Of a stretch of 64,000 nt of DNA, positions 15,891-23,370 are shown one piece after another. How positions within the stretch are numbered: position 1 is the stretch's first letter; every line of letters begins with the position of its first letter. A program made the position numbers and the translations under genes. Source of the stretch: Magnetaquiglobus sp039908105 (GTDB lineage: Bacteria > Pseudomonadota > Magnetococcia > Magnetococcales > Magnetaquicoccaceae); contig JAMOBI010000002.1 in NCBI GenBank assembly GCA_039908105.1, positions 1-64,000 on the forward strand, written 5' to 3'. Below the pieces are notes generated by a model. It searched no databases. It saw only the letters and a list, made by a program, of their open reading frames with translations, and had not been told where the DNA came from.

Positions 15891-16631
15891 ATGGAAAACG
15901 GGTTGTATACGCGCACGGCGATTCTGGTCAAGGAGGAGGGGCTGGCAAGGCTGCAACAGGCGCATGTGCTGTTGGCCGGCCTGGGCGGGGTGGGCGGTTT
16001 TGCTGCCGAGGCGTTGGCGCGGGCCGGGATCGGTCGTTTGACCCTGGTGGATCATGATGTGGTGGCACCGACCGATTTGAACCGTCAGCTGCCGAGCACC
16101 CTGGAGACCATGGGGCAAAAGAAGGTCGAGGTGCTCGGTCAGCGTATCGCGCTCATCAATCCGGCTTGCCGGGTGAGGCTGGTGGATCTTTTTCTGACCC
16201 CGGCGACCATTCCCGAGGTGCTCGATGCGGCGAAGCCCGACTGGTTGATCGATGCGATCGACAGTTTGAACTCCAAGGTGGGGTTGTTGATCGCGGCGCG
16301 TGAGCGTGGCATTGCAGTGGCGAGCAGCATGGGCGCGGGTGGGCGGTTGGATCCGACCCGTCTGGAGGTGGGGGATCTGATGGACTCATCGATCTGTCCG
16401 TTGGCGCGCGAGGTTCGTCGGCGTTTGCACCGGCGCGGGCAGGGGCGTGGGATCCGGGCGGTCTGGTCCACCGAGCCGCCCGCCGAGCCGCTGCCGCCCG
16501 AACCGACCCCGACCGGGCGTCCCCGTTCGGTCAACGGGACGATCAGTTATCTGCCGGCGCTGTTTGGCATGACCCTGGCCGGGGTGGTGATTCACTCCCT
16601 GCTCAAACCGCACCCGGCTTGGGATGTGTAA
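15891..16631 (+). CDS. tcdA: tRNA threonylcarbamoyladenosine dehydratase TcdA (CsdL)
   Basis: A ThiF/MoeB-superfamily enzyme that cyclises t6A37 of tRNA to ct6A. The ATP-binding GLGGVGGFAAEALARAGIG is at ~30-48, followed by LVDHDVVAPTDLNRQL, the family's Asp/Arg site, and GMGAGG-like SSMGAGGRLDPT. The last ten residues (LLKPHPAWDV) are translated from the terminal AAACCGCACCCGGCTTGGGA of repeat copy 4, which also supplies the TAA stop, so the native C-terminus was replaced or extended by the repeat. It lies just after tatD with a 6-base gap. Confidence 0.92.
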   Translation: MENGLYTRTAILVKEEGLARLQQAHVLLAGLGGVGGFAAEALARAGIGRLTLVDHDVVAPTDLNRQLPSTLETMGQKKVEVLGQRIALINPACRVRLVDLFLTPATIPEVLDAAKPDWLIDAIDSLNSKVGLLIAARERGIAVASSMGAGGRLDPTRLEVGDLMDSSICPLAREVRRRLHRRGQGRGIRAVWSTEPPAEPLPPEPTPTGRPRSVNGTISYLPALFGMTLAGVVIHSLLKPHPAWDV

Positions 16632-16867
16632 ACCGCTCCTGGCTTGGAATGTGTCGTTTTTACGGGTGAAAAAAAAGAGAGGGTCTGGGAGATTCCTCTC
16701 CCAGGGTTTTGATTTTGACTTGAGCGCGCTCTTGAAAAAAAGCGTTTTTTGCGAAAAATGCGCCGCGTGCCGCCTTCGTGAGTTTCGTTTCCGCCTTTTG
16801 GAAACGAAACTCACATCTTGCACACGGCCTTGCGGAACATGACGCTTTCCAAGATGGTTGCGGTATA
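16605..16867 (+). repeat. Palindromic intergenic repeat, copy 4 (long form with duplicated left end and accessory hairpin)
   Basis: The left end is doubled: AAACCGCACCCGGCTTGGGA, then AAACCGCTCCTGGCTTGGAA. The A-tract, terminator-like core and GCGCGCTCTT module follow, then an inserted hairpin at 16778-16814 and the right end GATGGTTGCGGTATA. It overlaps the final codons of tcdA and lies 16 bp before second-family copy C. Confidence 0.85.
16778..16814 (+). repeat. Accessory hairpin: 14-bp stem, 9-nt loop CGCCTTTTG
   Basis: GTGAGTTTCGTTTC, loop CGCCTTTTG, then the perfect reverse complement GAAACGAAACTCAC. The same 14-9-14 architecture with the same loop but a different stem is at 20327-20363 in repeat copy 5. 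Both sit beside the GCGCCGCG...GCCTT module. Confidence 0.8.
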
Positions 16868-16882
16868 ATCCCGTCAATTTGC

Positions 16883-16916
16883 AGGATGGAGGGGAGAACC
16901 CCCTTCACCACCCACG
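16883..16916 (+). repeat. Second dispersed repeat family, copy C (first half only)
   Basis: GGATGGAGGGGAGAACCCCC then TTCACCACCCACGG matches the first 30 or so bases of copies A and B. The trailing AGTTCC hairpin is absent. It forms the leader of the gene at 16942. Confidence 0.5.
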
Positions 16917-16941
16917 GAAGAAACTGAAACAGGTGCAAGCG

Positions 16942-17733
16942 ATGGACAACGAAGCAAACGTCACGGCGATTGCGGTTTTGCGACCCGGCGAGTGCCGCGC
17001 CCTGATCGGTCGGGCGGTGGCAAGCCTGCCCGAGGTGCGGGCCAGGCTGAAACGGGGCCGGATGGTGATCGTCGGCGGTACGACCACCCGGCATGTGGTG
17101 ACCGCCTTGACGGGCGAAGATCCGGGACGGGACCGGTTTGCGGTCGGCTGGATCCGAGATGGACTGCTCGGTGAGACCCCGAAGGAGGGGCGCGGTCCGG
17201 GGCCATTTCTGTTTGAATCCGGGACGGTGACGCGCGGCTGGCCGGCGCCGCTATTGGAGCGTTTCGAGGCCGCAGACATCTACATCAAGGGGGCCAACGC
17301 CATCGATCCGGCGGGCAACGTGGCGGTGCTCATGGCCTCACCCACGGGTGGCACGATCGGTGCGGCCATGGCCATTCTGATGGCGCGCGGCGGACAATTG
17401 ATCATCCCGGTATCCCTTGCCAAATCGATTCCCTCGGTGCCGGCGGTCTGTCGTCTGACCGGCCAGGGACGTACTACACGGGTGATGGGCACGCCGATCG
17501 GTTACATGCCGATTCTGGCCGGTTCCGCCACGGTGGTCACCGAAGTCGAGGCGGTGACGATTCTCTCGGCAGGCCTGGTCAGGGCGACTCCGGTGGCAGC
17601 CGGCGGGGTCGATGATTGCGAGGGTGCGTTGGTGTTGGCGCTGGAGGGGGTGCGGCACGCTGTGGAATCGATGATGGAGAAAATGGTCGCACTGCGGCAG
17701 GAGTTGGAGCAGAGTCGTGCCGATCCGGCGTAA
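16942..17733 (+). CDS. Uncharacterised protein, 263 residues
   Basis: I do not recognise a family with certainty. The sequence is soluble and looks well folded: a beta-strand/glycine motif RMVIVGGTTTRHVVTAL (~40-56), then DIYIKGANAIDPAGNVAVLM, ASPTGGTIGAAMAILMA, QLIIPVSLAKSIPS and GTPIGYMPILAGSATVVTEVEA. The glycine-rich strand-turn-helix stretches suggest a Rossmann-like or lyase-like fold. ATG 16942 is chosen, with AGGTG just upstream. An earlier in-frame start would extend 28 codons back into the repeats. It is monocistronic and followed by a strong terminator. It could be an enzyme binding a nucleotide or organic acid, but nothing proves this. Confidence 0.75.
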   Translation: MDNEANVTAIAVLRPGECRALIGRAVASLPEVRARLKRGRMVIVGGTTTRHVVTALTGEDPGRDRFAVGWIRDGLLGETPKEGRGPGPFLFESGTVTRGWPAPLLERFEAADIYIKGANAIDPAGNVAVLMASPTGGTIGAAMAILMARGGQLIIPVSLAKSIPSVPAVCRLTGQGRTTRVMGTPIGYMPILAGSATVVTEVEAVTILSAGLVRATPVAAGGVDDCEGALVLALEGVRHAVESMMEKMVALRQELEQSRADPA

Positions 17734-17783
17734 ATTCCAGCGAGGATCTGGATCAATGGCTGGATGGCCGAATGGTCGAACAG

Positions 17784-17817
17784 AAAACCCCGTTGCCCAA
17801 GGGACAACGGGGTTTTT
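17784..17817. terminator. Rho-independent bidirectional terminator
   Basis: AAAACCCCGTTGCCCAAGGGACAACGGGGTTTTT: a GC-rich stem (CCCCGTTG / CAACGGGG) with flanking A and T runs, lying between two convergent genes. It should stop transcription from both sides. Confidence 0.88.
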
Positions 17818-17850
17818 ATGAACAGCGGGGTTGCAGGCAACGTCAAGGAG

Positions 17851-18543
17851 TCAGGAGAGCCACTCCAGGGTGCCGTTTTCGATGTGATAGACCGCGCCCA
17901 CCATCTTCACCTTGCTCTCATGGCGCAGGTGGGAGAGTTCCTGGCTGTTGGCCAAAAGATCCTGAATCGACTGACTGACATTTTCGCGGATCGCATCGTT
18001 GATCAGTTCTTCGCCCTTGAGTCCTTTGGCCTTGGAGCGCTCAGCCGCCGGGATGATGTTGTCCACCAGTTTTGGAATGCTGCCACCCACCTTGGCGCCC
18101 TCGACCACGGCGGTGACTGCGCCGCATTTGGTGTGACCGAGCACCAGGATCAACGGTGTGTGCAGGTGTCCGGCGCCATACTCGGTGGTGCCGATTTCGT
18201 CGGTATCGGCAACATTTCCGGCTACGCGGATCACGAACAGATCACCGATGCCCCGGTCGAAGATATGCTCCACCGGCACGCGTGAGTCGGAGCAGGAGAT
18301 GATCGTCACGAAAGGGGTCTGTCCGGAGAAGGTCTCAGCGATGCGTTGCGGGGTGAGATTGGGCCGTTCGGACTTGCCGGCCAAAAAGCGTGCATGCCCC
18401 TCCTTGAGGAGTTTCAGAGCCTCATCCGGGCCCATGCCGGGGCCCTTGCCGCCGGCCAGGGCGAACTTGGGCAGAACGAGTGCGCCCATGCCAACGGTCA
18501 TGCCCGCGAGCATATCGCGACGGGAACAGTGATGCTCACACAT
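17851..18543 (-). CDS. Tat-exported beta-carbonic anhydrase
   Basis: Catalyses CO2/bicarbonate interconversion. The zinc-site motifs of the beta class are seen: CSDSR near residue 82 (Cys ligand and the Asp-Arg dyad) and GHTKCGA near residue 137 (His and Cys ligands). The N-terminus MCEHHCSRRDMLAGMTVGMG is a twin-arginine signal, so the enzyme works in the periplasm. At 230 residues it is standard. AGGAG lies before the ATG. A periplasmic carbonic anhydrase is unusual but known in sulfur- and hydrogen-oxidising bacteria. It is monocistronic and divergent from rfbA. Confidence 0.93.
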   Translation of the reverse strand: MCEHHCSRRDMLAGMTVGMGALVLPKFALAGGKGPGMGPDEALKLLKEGHARFLAGKSERPNLTPQRIAETFSGQTPFVTIISCSDSRVPVEHIFDRGIGDLFVIRVAGNVADTDEIGTTEYGAGHLHTPLILVLGHTKCGAVTAVVEGAKVGGSIPKLVDNIIPAAERSKAKGLKGEELINDAIRENVSQSIQDLLANSQELSHLRHESKVKMVGAVYHIENGTLEWLS

Positions 18544-18760
18544 AATCTCTTCTCCTGCTCATGTGGGGTTGAGTGCGACTGGTCAGAACATTCCGCAAGA
18601 CGGAAAATCCATTCGACTAAATTGTTTATCAGGGTATTTTGTTTGTGACTAAAACACAATATCCATTGAAAATGCTGGTCGCCTTTCATTACTGTGTCGA
18701 CTGGCGTTCAGCCAAATCGGACTGGGGCGGTCGTGATAAAACGGATTGGAGCGGTCGACA

Positions 18761-19654
18761 ATGGGTCATAAGAAGTCGGAAGTGCCAGAACGCAAAGGGA
18801 TTATCCTGGCTGGAGGTTCGGGAACGCGGCTGTATCCGGTGACACGAGCGATTTCCAAACAGTTGATGCCAATCTACGACAAACCGATGATCTATTATCC
18901 GCTCACTACCCTGATGTTGGCGGGTATTCGCGAGGTGCTGATCATCTCAACGCCCCAGGATACCCCGCGCTTCACGGAGTTGCTTGGCGATGGCACACAA
19001 TGGGGCATGAGCATCCACTACGCCGTGCAACCCTCTCCGGATGGTCTGGCGCAAGCCTTTATCATTGGACGGGAGTTTGTCGGTGGTCTGCCGAGTGCCC
19101 TGGTGCTTGGGGATAACATTTTTTTTGGTCATGACTTGGTCAGACAGCTGCGTCATGCCAATGTCCGTCAAACAGGGGCCACAGTCTTTGCCTATCGGGT
19201 GCAAGATCCGGAACGCTACGGTGTGGTGGAGTTCGATGCACAGCAGAATGCGTTGAGCATCGAGGAGAAACCGACGCGCCCCAAAAGTTTTTTTGCCGTC
19301 ACCGGACTCTATTTCTACGATCCACAGGTGTGCGACATTGCGGCTTCGATTCGTCCTTCGGCGCGCGGCGAGTTGGAGATCACCGATGTCAACCGGCGTT
19401 ATCTGGAGCAGGGGCAGCTTGCGGTGGAGATGTTAGGGCGCGGTTATGCCTGGTTGGATACCGGTACGCATGACAGTCTATTGGACGCAGCCAGTTTCAT
19501 CTCCACCCTGCAGAAGCGACAGGGGTTGATGGTGGCCTGTCCGGAGGAGATTGCGCTGGCCAATCGTTGGATTGATACCGAGCAGTTGCGCGCTTTGGCA
19601 GAGCCCTTGTCCAAGAGCGGATACGGTCAGTATCTCTTGGCGTTATTGCGGTAA
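18761..19654 (+). CDS. rfbA: Glucose-1-phosphate thymidylyltransferase RmlA
   Basis: Makes dTDP-glucose, the first step of dTDP-rhamnose synthesis. Signatures: GIILAGGSGTRLYPVT with the nucleotide-binding Arg (~15-30), KQLMPIYDKPMIYYPLTTLM, LGDNIFFGHD, RYGVVEFD, EEKPTRPKS, and YAWLDTGTHDSL. About 297 residues, full length. The ATG at 18761 follows GGAG at 9 bases; a TTG five codons earlier is less likely. The next gene is a degenerate rfbC; rfbB and rfbD are absent from the window. Confidence 0.96.
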   Translation: MGHKKSEVPERKGIILAGGSGTRLYPVTRAISKQLMPIYDKPMIYYPLTTLMLAGIREVLIISTPQDTPRFTELLGDGTQWGMSIHYAVQPSPDGLAQAFIIGREFVGGLPSALVLGDNIFFGHDLVRQLRHANVRQTGATVFAYRVQDPERYGVVEFDAQQNALSIEEKPTRPKSFFAVTGLYFYDPQVCDIAASIRPSARGELEITDVNRRYLEQGQLAVEMLGRGYAWLDTGTHDSLLDAASFISTLQKRQGLMVACPEEIALANRWIDTEQLRALAEPLSKSGYGQYLLALLR

Positions 19655-19665
19655 GGTGATCAGGT

Positions 19666-20163
19666 ATGGCGATCCGAGTGACTGGCAGCGAGCTTTCCGG
19701 AGTGTTATGGATCGAACCGGCGGTGTACGGAGATGCACGAGGTTTTTTTTCTGAGAGTTTCAATCGGCGCGATTTTCTGGCCGGCACCGGGATTGATGTG
19801 GTGTTTGAGCATGAAAGCCAGTATCAGGGGGTGCGCGGACGACGGTTGGGTTGGAGTCGGGTCTCTTTGGCGGGCGCGGGATGGTTGTGGCGGGTGACGG
19901 ATGGTGAGTTGTTCGTCGCGGTGCGGGATGCGCGTTCGGATGGTATGACGCAGGGGGGGTGGGTGCAGGGGTATCTGGATGCCAACCGGATGGGGCAGAT
20001 CTGGATTCCGCCAGGCATGGTATTTGTTTTTCAGGTGGTGAGTGAAAAGGCGGAGTGGATTGGGAAATGTACCCGTGAAACAGGGGCTCTGAATTTGGTG
20101 TCATTGTCGGGAGGGGATGAAGAGTGGGCGATCGACTGGCCGGTACCGGTTATGCTGGGTTAA
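19666..20163 (+). CDS. RmlC-like cupin protein lacking catalytic residues
   Basis: A homologue of dTDP-4-dehydrorhamnose 3,5-epimerase: WIEPAVYGDARGFFSESFNRRDF and IWIPPGMVFVF are clear family blocks. But the catalytic His in RGLHYQ is replaced (RRLGWS), the second His of IPPGFAHGF is lost (IPPGMVFVF), and the Tyr of YKCT is Gly (GKCT). At 165 residues it is about 15 short. It keeps a strong ribosome context 12 bases after rfbA. It may be a non-catalytic sugar-nucleotide binder, an enzyme of altered chemistry, or a decaying gene. The frame is intact, so decay is not advanced. Confidence 0.82.
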   Translation: MAIRVTGSELSGVLWIEPAVYGDARGFFSESFNRRDFLAGTGIDVVFEHESQYQGVRGRRLGWSRVSLAGAGWLWRVTDGELFVAVRDARSDGMTQGGWVQGYLDANRMGQIWIPPGMVFVFQVVSEKAEWIGKCTRETGALNLVSLSGGDEEWAIDWPVPVMLG

Positions 20164-20326
20164 AAATGGTACTCCAGTCGAGGGCTTTTGCCGAGGGAAA
20201 CCCTTGCGTCCTATGTCAACAGGCCCAGGTGGGGCAACCGGGCTGATTTGACCGGTGGCGACGGGCTGGCACCGGCCACTCAACCTTCAAGCCTCTGTCA
20301 CGCGGCTTTGTTCTTGGGCCATGTTC

Positions 20327-20515
20327 GCGGGATTGTTTTGCAAAAGGCGCAAAACAATCCCGCAAGCCAAGGCCGCGCGCGGCGCATTTTTCGCAAAAAA
20401 TGCTTCTTTTGAAGAGCGCGCTAAAGTCAAAGTCAAAACCCTGGGAGATGAATCTCCCAGACCCTCTCTTTTTTTTCACTAATAAAAACGACACATTCCA
20501 AGCCGGGTGCGGTTT
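20327..20515 (-). repeat. Palindromic intergenic repeat, copy 5 (long form, reverse, with accessory hairpin)
   Basis: Reverse-oriented. It starts with the 14-9-14 hairpin at 20327-20363, then GGCCGCGCGCGGCGC, TTTTTCGC, CTTCTTTTGAAGAGCGCGC, the CTGGGAG...CTCCCAGACCCTCTC core, a T-tract and the end CCAAGCCGGGTGCGGTTTA. The terminal TTTA provides the TAA stop codon of the convergent gene at 20514. The upstream part 20164-20326 shows no gene. Confidence 0.85.
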
Positions 20516-20846
20516 AATGACCCGACTGATTGAGCGGTTTGAACTGCGACTCCAACAGTTCCGCCTGTTTGTTGTTTTCGCGGGTATCGTAGCGTTTCTG
20601 CTTGGCCTTCTCGCGAAACGTCTCCTGGGCTCGATCCTGTTCCAGCATCATTTCCAGCTCGAGTGCGCGCATTTGCCGTTGTGACATGCGGGTGAACTGG
20701 ATCATGGCCACCAGAATGACCACCACGCCGACCACCACGGAGATTATTTTGGCCTTGTTGCCTTCATTGTTGGATCCGCCCCCCTTTTTGGATGGGGCTT
20801 CGGCGCGTTCTGATCCCTCTTCGCCACCACTTTTTTCTTCTTCCAT
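20514..20846 (-). CDS. Small single-pass membrane protein with coiled coil
   Basis: 110 residues. A charged, glycine- and glutamate-rich N-terminus is followed by one transmembrane helix (IISVVVGVVVILVAMIQF, ~34-51). Next comes a long charged helix (QRQMRALELEMMLEQDRAQE...) that looks like a coiled coil. GGAGAAGG precedes the ATG. The TAA stop is contributed by the end of repeat copy 5. Function unknown; the shape suits a scaffold or a regulator of a membrane complex. Confidence 0.65.
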   Translation of the reverse strand: MEEEKSGGEEGSERAEAPSKKGGGSNNEGNKAKIISVVVGVVVILVAMIQFTRMSQRQMRALELEMMLEQDRAQETFREKAKQKRYDTRENNKQAELLESQFKPLNQSGH

Positions 20847-21252
20847 GCGCCTTCTCCATAAACGGATTATTGACTGGAATTGAGTGTCAACCTTTCCAAA
20901 TCAAAGGTACACAGGATTCCAGGCCAGTTTTCCTTCGGCCCAAAGTTCTTTGATGGCGCGTCGCGGTGAACGTCGCTGCTTCCATAATGGGTCGAGCATG
21001 CCTAGTTGTTTGCGATCAGCGCTTCTAGTCCGCAGGACTTTGATACCAGGTCGCTTTCACATGGGAGTCGCGGCGTTGACTGCGTCGCGCACTCCTCACG
21101 TACTGGTGTGACTGTCTCGTCGCGCTCTTTCTTTGATGCCTTGTTCCTTTAAGTCAATAGCGAATTGGTATGAGTTGCGAATGAGAACAAAGCCGAGGCA
21201 TGCAATTGTTATCTTTATCGGGTGGAGGGCTGAGCGGATTAGGGATTATCGT
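20847..21252. other. Intergenic region with a possible 32-residue minus-strand frame
   Basis: No standard gene. On the minus strand a frame from ATG 20999 to TGA 20901 reads MLDPLWKQRRSPRRAIKELW and ends AWNPVYL. It stays open, without a start, for about 20 further codons upstream and looks protein-like, so it may be a tiny gene or the end of a lost one. The rest, with repeated GTCGCG/GCGCGAC words around 21065-21125, is unassigned. Confidence 0.25.
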
Positions 21253-21639
21253 TCAAGTCAGATCTCGCCAGGTGGATGTCGGGAGTATGTTGTTGATGCG
21301 TCCTGAACCCTGGCACCACGGACAGGGATTGGAAAGACCCTGGTCGTCCAATACCAGCAGTCGTCCGGATCCGCCGCACTCCTCGCAGGTTTCAGCCTCC
21401 AGTCCAATGGGACTTGAACCCGTTTTTGACGTTGATCCGGGGGTACGTTTTGGTTCCAGTGCCTGGAGTCCGAGTGGTGTCAGGTCGTAACTGATGGCAA
21501 AGGCCATCGGCGCATCGTTGAGCGCCAGTTGAATCCAGCCGCGAGATTTCAGCGAAGCGAGTGTGCCAAGATGAAGTTTTGTCTGGCGGCGTTCGTGAAT
21601 CGCCAGTAGAGCCTTGCGTTGCGCTGGTGTCACATACAT
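21253..21639 (-). CDS. Protein with winged-helix-like start and DnaJ-type CxxCxGxG zinc motifs
   Basis: 128 residues. The first ~65 resemble a small winged-helix unit (PAQRKALLAIHERRQTKLHLGTLASLKSRGWI...YDLTPLGLQAL, the last phrase typical of MarR/PadR wings). The C-terminal part has CEECGGSGR and CPWCQGSGR, two CxxCxGxG repeats that bind zinc in DnaJ and related proteins. No family name can be given. It may be a metal- or redox-responsive regulator, which is inference. The ribosome site is poor. Confidence 0.6.
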   Translation of the reverse strand: MYVTPAQRKALLAIHERRQTKLHLGTLASLKSRGWIQLALNDAPMAFAISYDLTPLGLQALEPKRTPGSTSKTGSSPIGLEAETCEECGGSGRLLVLDDQGLSNPCPWCQGSGRINNILPTSTWRDLT

Positions 21640-21689
21640 TTCGGTGCGGGATTTAAGGTCAAGAGTCGCTTAAGAGGGGTTGATTCGGC

Positions 21690-21722
21690 TTGCGCAACCC
21701 GTTGTTTGGACGGGTTGCGCAA
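21690..21722. repeat. Perfect 13-bp hairpin (possible terminator)
   Basis: TTGCGCAACCCGT, loop TGTTTGG, ACGGGTTGCGCAA. A T8 run lies about 12 bases later on the plus strand and nothing U-rich on the minus strand, where the neighbouring gene is read. The terminator role is therefore uncertain. Confidence 0.55.
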
Positions 21723-21751
21723 AGCGTGATGAGTTTTTTTTGAATGCGGGA

Positions 21752-22021
21752 TCAGCTCTGGGAAGAGTCTCTTCTCCAGAAGCGGATTTTACCGCAGGTT
21801 TTGCATTTTGTGACGTGTGCCAACAGATGAATGAAACCCAACGTGATGAACAACGGAATGATGATGCGACTGGCGGCGATGATGGGACCGAATTGCAGGT
21901 CATTGCGGATCAGTTCGCCAGGGTTGTCCAGGATGCCGTAGATGGTGATACCCATTATGAAAATGGCACCCAGGATGATCAGACCACGACTGCTTACCAA
22001 CGGTTGTGAGTGGTGATTCAT
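21752..22021 (-). CDS. Small two-helix membrane protein
   Basis: 89 residues with two hydrophobic segments (GLIILGAIFIMGITIYGIL and IIIPLFITLGFIHLLAHV), followed by CKTCGK, a possible metal pair, and a basic tail. No family recognised. GGAGG lies before the ATG. It is isolated, with 187 bp to the next gene; that upstream stretch (22022-22208) is AT-rich and probably carries its promoter. Confidence 0.6.
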   Translation of the reverse strand: MNHHSQPLVSSRGLIILGAIFIMGITIYGILDNPGELIRNDLQFGPIIAASRIIIPLFITLGFIHLLAHVTKCKTCGKIRFWRRDSSQS

Positions 22022-22208
22022 GCCGGCCTCCCTACCTTCCTGGTGAGTTTGCTCTACTTAGAAGATCGGTCGAGGATAGGGAAGGGGTTTGGCGAAAAGC
22101 AAGGAAAAATTAATTATCGATAAAATTTATTGTTAGTGAATCATCAATCATAGTGTAAAAAATTGTAACGTATTTTTGTCGCGATAGGTTCAGAATGAAC
22201 GGGCGGGC

Positions 22209-22799
22209 TTATAATTGTACGATAACCTTGAATGTTTTTGGAGTTTGATCGGTTATCGAAAGTGAGTCAAAATGTGCTCCCAGGGATTCAAGCGCTTGCA
22301 CGTAAGGAGTGGCCTCTGTTGGCCAGATCGAGAGAGTGGACGAGCTGTGACAAAGTGTGACATCCAGATCGCATCCGGCCAGTCCGGTGGCCAGTCGCAG
22401 GGCCTGGAGGCGTTCCGGGTCGTTTCCTGTGACGAGAACGGCCACGGTTTTGGATTGCGGGTCGCCGGATGGATCCGGCCAATGGATGGCTGGCAAAGAG
22501 AGGGTGAGATCGCTTGCCTGGATCCAGCGCCCCAGGGTGGCCAGTCCGCCGGGTTGGATGGCGGTAAGCGGGGTTGGACCGGCCATTTTCTGGTGATCGT
22601 GAGCGCAGTAAGCGGCCTCGATGGCGGTTTCAAGCCACGGTGTCCAGGCGGGATCCCCTAGCTGTCGGACCCCTTCGTGCAGGAAGAAGAGTCGCATGCG
22701 CCATGGGGCCTGCACACGGTCTTGCAGTCTTTGCAGCCATCCGTTGGGCAGATGGGCGCGGGTGATCAGGAGGGTGATTTCCAGAGGAGGTGTGGTCAC
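22209..22799 (-). CDS. DsrE/TusD-like protein, possibly two tandem domains
   Basis: 196 residues starting at a GTG that overlaps the upstream stop (GTGA). Two halves look alike: ITLLITRAH...RMRLFFLHEGVRQLGDP...CAHD, and VAVLVTGNDPERLQALRLATGLAGCDLDVTLC...YVQALESLGAHF. Each has the strand-helix-strand layout of DsrE/F sulfur-relay proteins (F-F-L-x-x-GV). The family assignment is by pattern only. Coupling to a CopD-like membrane protein may hint at copper or sulfur handling, which is inference. The frame stays open far upstream inside that gene but is not used. Confidence 0.55.
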   Translation of the reverse strand: MTTPPLEITLLITRAHLPNGWLQRLQDRVQAPWRMRLFFLHEGVRQLGDPAWTPWLETAIEAAYCAHDHQKMAGPTPLTAIQPGGLATLGRWIQASDLTLSLPAIHWPDPSGDPQSKTVAVLVTGNDPERLQALRLATGLAGCDLDVTLCHSSSTLSIWPTEATPYVQALESLGAHFDSLSITDQTPKTFKVIVQL

Positions 22800-23248
22800 C
22801 AGTAGCGACCTGCTCCGGCGACGGCCACGTTGATCAGGCCGAGGATGAGGTTGATGTTGACCAGTTTGCGCAGGCGCTCGATGTAGAGTCCGGCCTCCGG
22901 ATAGAGGAGTTCCCGGGTCATGTGTCGCATGGCGCGAAAGTCGCGGAAAAAGATCACCACGAAAATGATGATCATGATCCAGCCGAGTCCTTCCATGACA
23001 TGGATATGGCGTCCGACGTTGGTCATGCCGCCAAAACCGCTGAAAATCATCCAATAGCCGGTGATGGGGAGGGTGATGACGCAGGCCCAGACCACAACCA
23101 TGAAGCGGGTCAGGATGCCCGACCAGAGTTCAACCCGCAGGGGCAGTTCCAGGTTGAGTGCCGACGGACGCACGATCCAGAGGGCAAAGAACATGCCGCC
23201 CACCCAGAGGGTTGCGGCGATCAGGTGCAGGAGCAGGGCGAGGGTCAT
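22796..23248 (-). CDS. CopD-like four-helix membrane protein
   Basis: About 150 residues with four transmembrane helices. LLLHLIAATLWVGGMFFALWIVRPSAL is the typical first helix of the CopD/YubD superfamily, with the HxxxxxxWVGG motif. RHIHVMEGLGW and the RFMVVVWACVITLPITGYWM helix follow. Histidines on the first and third helices could bind haem or copper. Start ATG 23248, or GTG 23257. Its stop overlaps the DsrE-like gene. Function is inferred only as membrane metal- or haem-related. Confidence 0.7.
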   Translation of the reverse strand: MTLALLLHLIAATLWVGGMFFALWIVRPSALNLELPLRVELWSGILTRFMVVVWACVITLPITGYWMIFSGFGGMTNVGRHIHVMEGLGWIMIIIFVVIFFRDFRAMRHMTRELLYPEAGLYIERLRKLVNINLILGLINVAVAGAGRYW

Positions 23249-23370
23249 GGCGTGCACGGAGTCGTGGAGTGAGGGGGGTGATCATGAAGCTGATGTCATG
23301 ATGGACTCAAACGGCAGCGAATCGCAATGATGATTTCTCAAAGCCTGTTTGGCCATGGTCGAACAGTTGG

